Shown in pieces: positions 60,765 to 64,000 of a DNA stretch of 64,000 nt. The translations under genes and the position numbers were made by a program. Below the pieces are notes generated by a model. It made no database searches and was not told the DNA's origin. It saw only the letters and a list, made by a program, of their open reading frames with translations. Position 1 is the first letter of the stretch. The number at the start of each line of letters is the position of its first letter. Source of the stretch: Thioclava arctica (GTDB lineage: Bacteria > Pseudomonadota > Alphaproteobacteria > Rhodobacterales > Rhodobacteraceae); the NCBI RefSeq assembly GCF_040892615.1, contig NZ_JBFRYC010000005.1:1-64000 (forward strand), written 5' to 3'.

Positions 60765-62339
60765 ATGGCTCGAATCGCCTTCATTTTGCTGACCCATAAG
60801 GACCCCGAAGGCATTATTGCGCAAGCCGAGCGGTTGACGGCGGCGGGTGATTTCGTGTCGATCCACTTTGACGCCAGCGCCGACCCGGCTGATTTTCGCA
60901 AGCTGCATGCGGCTCTTGACCCCAATCCCAACGTCACATTTGCGCGCAAACGGCAGAAATGTGGGTGGGGCGAGTGGAGCCTTGTGGCCGCCACTTTGGA
61001 GGCGGTGAAAGCCGCCGTGGAGGATTTCCCGCGCGCCACCCATTTCTACATGCTCTCGGGCGATTGCATGCAGATCAAGACGGCAAAATATGCCCATGAT
61101 TTTCTGGATGCCGAAGAGGCGGATTACATCGAGAGCTTTGATTTCTTCACCTCGGGTTGGATCAAGACCGGGATGAAGGAAGACCGGCTGATCTACCGCC
61201 ATATGTTCAATGAGCGCACGCAACCCAAGCGGTTCTATGCCAGCTATAATCTGCAAAAGCGGTTTGGCCTGACGCGCGAGATGCCTGCCGATATTCAGAT
61301 GATGATCGGCTCGCAATGGTGGTGTTTGCGTCGGCGTACGATCGAATGGGTGCTGGATTTCGCACGCACCCGCCCCGATGTGATGCGGTTTTTCCGCACC
61401 AGCTGGATTCCCGATGAAACGTTTTTTCAAACCATCGTGCGCCATGTCGTTCCCGAATCCGAGATCCGCGACCGTACATTGACGTTCCTGATGTTCACCG
61501 ATTACGGGCTGCCAGCGTATTTCTACAATGATCACTATGACTTGCTGCTCAGTCAGGACTATCTGTTTGCGCGCAAAATTAGTCCCGAGGCGACAGATCT
61601 CAAGGCCCGTCTCGGGGCTCTATGGACGCAAGCAGAGACCGAATTCGCGATCTCGAATGAAGGGCGCGCACTGCACAGGTTTCTGACCGGGCGCGGGCGT
61701 GTCGGGCGGCGGTTTGCCCCGCGTTTCTGGGAGGCGGAATCGACGCTTGGGCGCGAACGCACGCTGATCATTGTGATGTGCAAGAAATGGCATGTCGCCA
61801 AGCGTCTCGTGGCCGAGCTGCGCCGTCGGCACGACGTCACGGCGATGGAATATGTCTTTGATGAGATGGGCGATTTGCCCGATCTTGGAGGCATCGAAAA
61901 GACCAAAGAGAAACGCAATCGCCATCGCCGTGCATTGATGCGGATGTTGTTTGAACATGCGGGCACCGACCGGATGCTGATTTGCCTCGATCCGGCCGCT
62001 TTCGATGTGATCCGCGATTTCGCGGCCGACAAATGCGAAACCCGCTTGCTTGAGATCGAATGCTCGTTCAGCGACGACTATCTTGCGGGCCATGCGCGCC
62101 GCGTCGGCTTGGCCGGAGAGACGACACCGCCTCAGGTTCTGGCGCAGGTGTTGCCTACGATCCGCGCTGATATGGTGTTCGAACGCGAACGGTTGCGCGA
62201 CGCCGATTTCGAGCATTTCGCATTGATGCGCGAGGGTGGCTCGCTTGAGGACAATGCCCGCGCATTGGCTCAGACGCTCGACATCCCGACCGAGCTGGCG
62301 CAAGAGTTGGCGCAGCTTGACTATCTGTTCAAAGACTGA
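60765..62339 (+). CDS. Branching beta-1,6-N-acetylglucosaminyltransferase with extra C-terminal domain
   Basis: A 524-residue two-part protein. Residues 1 to about 290 follow the core-2/I-branching (GT14-like) glycosyltransferase: IAFILLTHKDPEGI, SIHFDASAD, CGWGEWSLVAATLEAVKAA, HFYMLSGDCMQI and IPDETFFQTI. The C-terminal part (about 320-524) starts with LIIVMCKKWHVAKRLVAEL and looks like a separate domain with a nucleotide-type fold and unknown role (DUF5927/5928-like, by memory). Start at 60765 fits the family. It shares its promoter gap with the sulfotransferase gene, and its stop is 11 bp from the HIT gene. Confidence 0.8.
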   Translation: MARIAFILLTHKDPEGIIAQAERLTAAGDFVSIHFDASADPADFRKLHAALDPNPNVTFARKRQKCGWGEWSLVAATLEAVKAAVEDFPRATHFYMLSGDCMQIKTAKYAHDFLDAEEADYIESFDFFTSGWIKTGMKEDRLIYRHMFNERTQPKRFYASYNLQKRFGLTREMPADIQMMIGSQWWCLRRRTIEWVLDFARTRPDVMRFFRTSWIPDETFFQTIVRHVVPESEIRDRTLTFLMFTDYGLPAYFYNDHYDLLLSQDYLFARKISPEATDLKARLGALWTQAETEFAISNEGRALHRFLTGRGRVGRRFAPRFWEAESTLGRERTLIIVMCKKWHVAKRLVAELRRRHDVTAMEYVFDEMGDLPDLGGIEKTKEKRNRHRRALMRMLFEHAGTDRMLICLDPAAFDVIRDFAADKCETRLLEIECSFSDDYLAGHARRVGLAGETTPPQVLAQVLPTIRADMVFERERLRDADFEHFALMREGGSLEDNARALAQTLDIPTELAQELAQLDYLFKD

Positions 62340-62350
62340 GGAGCGGCGCG

Positions 62351-62731
62351 ATGAGTTACGCGTATGACGACCAGAATATCTTCGCCAAGATCTTACGGGG
62401 CGAGATTCCCAACAACACCGTGCTTGAGACCGAACACACGTTGGCCTTTCGCGATATCGCGCCCAAAGCGCCCGATCATGTGTTGGTGATCCCGAAGGGG
62501 CCCTATGTAACCTTCGATCATTTCTGCAATACCGCGAGCGAGGCCGAGATCGTCGATTTCACCCGCGCCGCTGGTCAGATCTGCAAAATGATCGGTGCCG
62601 AGCCGGGGGCCGGGGGCGAGGGATTTCGCGTGATCTCCAATGCGGGCGAAGATGGTGTGCAGGAAGTGCCCCATTACCACCTGCATATTCTGGCCGGTCG
62701 TCCATTGGGGCCAATGTTGCTGATGCGCTGA
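62351..62731 (+). CDS. HIT-family nucleotide hydrolase/binding protein
   Basis: A 126-residue histidine-triad protein. The start YDDQNIFAKILRGEIPNNTVLET is the Hint-branch opening, and the catalytic triad is in VPHYHLHILAGRPLG. It likely hydrolyses adenosine phosphoramidates (HinT-like). It lies 11 bp downstream of the glycosyltransferase and ends next to convergent moaE. Confidence 0.92.
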   Translation: MSYAYDDQNIFAKILRGEIPNNTVLETEHTLAFRDIAPKAPDHVLVIPKGPYVTFDHFCNTASEAEIVDFTRAAGQICKMIGAEPGAGGEGFRVISNAGEDGVQEVPHYHLHILAGRPLGPMLLMR

Positions 62732-63172
62732 TCACCAGCGCTTCAACGCATCCTCATCCGCGTCTTTCGCCGCCACCCAAGATGTGCCGTCGCGCCCATG
62801 CTCTTTCTTCCAGAAAGGGGCGCGCGATTTCAGGTAATCCATCAGAAACTCGGCCGCCTCGAAGGCCGCAGCGCGATGGCGTGCGGCGGTGGCGACCATC
62901 ATGATCTGCTCGCCAATCCCCAGCCGCCCGTGGCGGTGGATCACGATCACATCCGCCAGATCCCAGCGGGTCACGGCCTGATCGACGATCTGGGCAATCG
63001 CGCGCTGCGTCATGCCGGGGTAATGTTCCAGCTCCAGCGTCTCCATAGCGCCGCTGTCATCGCGCACAACGCCGGTAAAGCTGACCACTGCGCCAACATC
63101 AGAGCGGCCCGCGCCAAAGCCTGCGAGCTCTGCGCCCAGATCAAAGGGGGCGCTTTGAACCGCGACCTTCAC
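62732..63172 (-). CDS. moaE: Molybdopterin synthase catalytic subunit
   Basis: Inserts the dithiolene sulfurs into precursor Z to form molybdopterin, with thiocarboxylated MoaD. The 146-residue protein shows VVSFTGVVRD, LELEHYPGMTQRAI, RHGRLGIGEQIMMVATAARHR and PFWKKE with the catalytic lysines. It follows moaD after one base. Its product is needed by the YdeP-type enzyme at 56 kb. Confidence 0.95.
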   Translation of the reverse strand: MKVAVQSAPFDLGAELAGFGAGRSDVGAVVSFTGVVRDDSGAMETLELEHYPGMTQRAIAQIVDQAVTRWDLADVIVIHRHGRLGIGEQIMMVATAARHRAAAFEAAEFLMDYLKSRAPFWKKEHGRDGTSWVAAKDADEDALKRW

Positions 63173-63173
63173 C

Positions 63174-63422
63174 TCACCCCCCGGTCATGGGCGGGAAAAA
63201 GGCCACCTCGCGCACGCCTTCAAGGCTTGCATCAAAGTCCGACAGGTCTTGATCAAGCGCCACCCGCAGCGCGCTCAGATCGCCAAAAGCCGCCTCATAG
63301 CGCGGTTCGCGCGCGCGCAGTTCTGCAACCAGATCGTTGACAGTAGCGGCCTGCGTTTCGAGCTGTTCGCGCGGCAGGCCGATGCGTTCGCGCACCCAAG
63401 CGAAATACAGCACATCAATCAT
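63174..63422 (-). CDS. moaD: Molybdopterin synthase sulfur carrier subunit
   Basis: Ubiquitin-like sulfur carrier of 82 residues that ends in the required Gly-Gly (PPMTGG). The N-terminal strand VLYFAWVRERIG and helix are typical. It overlaps the end of pgsA by 8 bp and is coupled to moaE. Confidence 0.94.
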   Translation of the reverse strand: MIDVLYFAWVRERIGLPREQLETQAATVNDLVAELRAREPRYEAAFGDLSALRVALDQDLSDFDASLEGVREVAFFPPMTGG

Positions 63423-64000
63423 CGTCCGAATCCTTGAGATAGGGCAGCGCCTTGCGGAAATAATCCCAGCCCGTGATCGCGGTCAAAATCGCCGCAATCC
63501 AGATCAGCGCAAGCCCGATATGGGTTGCGATATCGGCCAGACTGGCCCCCATCGGAATGTCACCTTCGCCCGCGCGAGGCGCGCGGCCCTGTTCCAGATA
63601 GGCCAGCCCGGTGCCCAGAAACAGCACCGCGATTGCCACCATCTGCGCGGTGGTTTTCCACTTGGCCAGCTTGGTTACGCGCAATCGACCCGAATCTGCG
63701 CCCAGAAACTCGCGCAGTCCCGAAACGAACACCTCGCGAAACAAAATCACCGTGGCGGGCAAGATCAGCCATGGGTTCATGCCCGAATAGCCCGTCAGCA
63801 CCACCAAGGCGATCACCACCATCACCTTGTCGGCAATCGGGTCCAGCATCGCGCCAAACTTGCTTTCCTGCTTCCATAGCCGCGCCAGATAGCCGTCAAA
63901 CCAATCGGTGACCGCAGCCCCAACGAACAGCGCCAGCGCAAACCAATCCGCCCAAGGGCGATGGAAATACAAGAACATGACAGCCACACCCGGGGCCGCC
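63415..64000 (-). CDS. pgsA: Phosphatidylglycerophosphate synthase (partial, cut by window end)
   Basis: Joins CDP-diacylglycerol and glycerol-3-phosphate, the committed step to phosphatidylglycerol. The CDP-alcohol phosphotransferase motif is intact: TDWFDGYLARLWKQ ... KFGAMLDPIADK. Four or more membrane helices are visible. The reading frame stays open to base 64000 (residues Gly-Gly-Pro-Gly precede VAVMFLYF), so the N-terminus lies outside. First gene seen of pgsA-moaD-moaE. Confidence 0.93.
   Translation of the reverse strand, partial: AAPGVAVMFLYFHRPWADWFALALFVGAAVTDWFDGYLARLWKQESKFGAMLDPIADKVMVVIALVVLTGYSGMNPWLILPATVILFREVFVSGLREFLGADSGRLRVTKLAKWKTTAQMVAIAVLFLGTGLAYLEQGRAPRAGEGDIPMGASLADIATHIGLALIWIAAILTAITGWDYFRKALPYLKDSDDD

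Noticed and set aside
1..64000. CRISPR arrays, tRNA or rRNA genes, insertion sequences, prophage
   Set aside because: No regularly spaced repeats, tRNA-like cloverleaf sequences, transposase or integrase motifs were seen; the only dispersed repeat is the four-copy 37-nt unit.

Overview
The window is a GC-rich chromosomal segment of a marine-type alphaproteobacterium, most likely Rhodobacterales (Roseobacter group). This placement is an inference. It rests on the coxB-ctaB-orf-ctaG-coxC-surf1 operon, the Flp-type pilins with a DGAVTVDWVVLTAA core, the small Rhodobacterales-type protein often mislabelled 'antifreeze', the ectABC-ask ectoine operon, and a two-domain branching glycosyltransferase next to a sulfotransferase. 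Both ends cut genes: a Flp pilin on the left and pgsA on the right. I saw no rRNA, tRNA, CRISPR array, transposase or prophage, so this reads as stable backbone with a few accessory modules.

Layout. 0-2 kb: tandem Flp pilin genes and a secreted lytic transglycosylase. 1.8-6.4 kb: a HAD-UbiA fusion, a DprE2-like SDR, a DprE1-like FAD oxidase and a flippase-like membrane protein, together resembling a decaprenylphosphoryl-arabinose pathway. 6.5-10.7 kb: class III aminotransferase with an Lrp regulator, an LprI-like protein and 3-oxoacid CoA-transferase (scoAB). 10.9-17 kb: topA, dprA, tldD. 17.1-21.4 kb: cytochrome c oxidase subunits II and III with their assembly factors. 21.4-28.2 kb: thrC, an M16 peptidase, a RimJ-like acetyltransferase, lysC and ptsP. 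28-38 kb: mixed metabolism (EcsC, GNAT, flavin reductase, EamA exporter, mtnP-apt purine salvage, an FAD-linked hydroxyacid dehydrogenase, DUF1178, a WaaA-like Kdo transferase, a GMC oxidoreductase). 38-42.4 kb: an RND efflux pump and its adaptor. 43-53.5 kb: a compatible-solute island. 53.7-58.5 kb: a cyanide-insensitive-type bd oxidase and a YdeP-type molybdoenzyme. 58.5-64 kb: MFS exporter, sulfotransferase and divergent glycosyltransferase, a HIT protein, moaE, moaD, pgsA.

The compatible-solute island is the most coherent accessory module. proXWV imports betaine-type osmolytes. doeA (ectoine hydrolase) and an M20 deacetylase 4 bp away form a catabolic pair. A MarR regulator of the EctR type is divergent from ectABC plus the dedicated aspartokinase. 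Import, breakdown and synthesis of osmolytes therefore lie side by side.

The DprE-like module is the most unusual pathway. The lipid ribosyl transferase and its phosphatase appear fused in one protein, and the residue that matches the drug-target cysteine of mycobacterial DprE1 is read as alanine.

Non-coding structure is informative. A 37-nt unit occurs four times as two inverted pairs, each inside a gap between convergent genes. Strong hairpin terminators lie at several operon ends, and palindromic candidate operators precede the RND pump, the aminotransferase, ectA, coxB and the sulfotransferase/glycosyltransferase pair.
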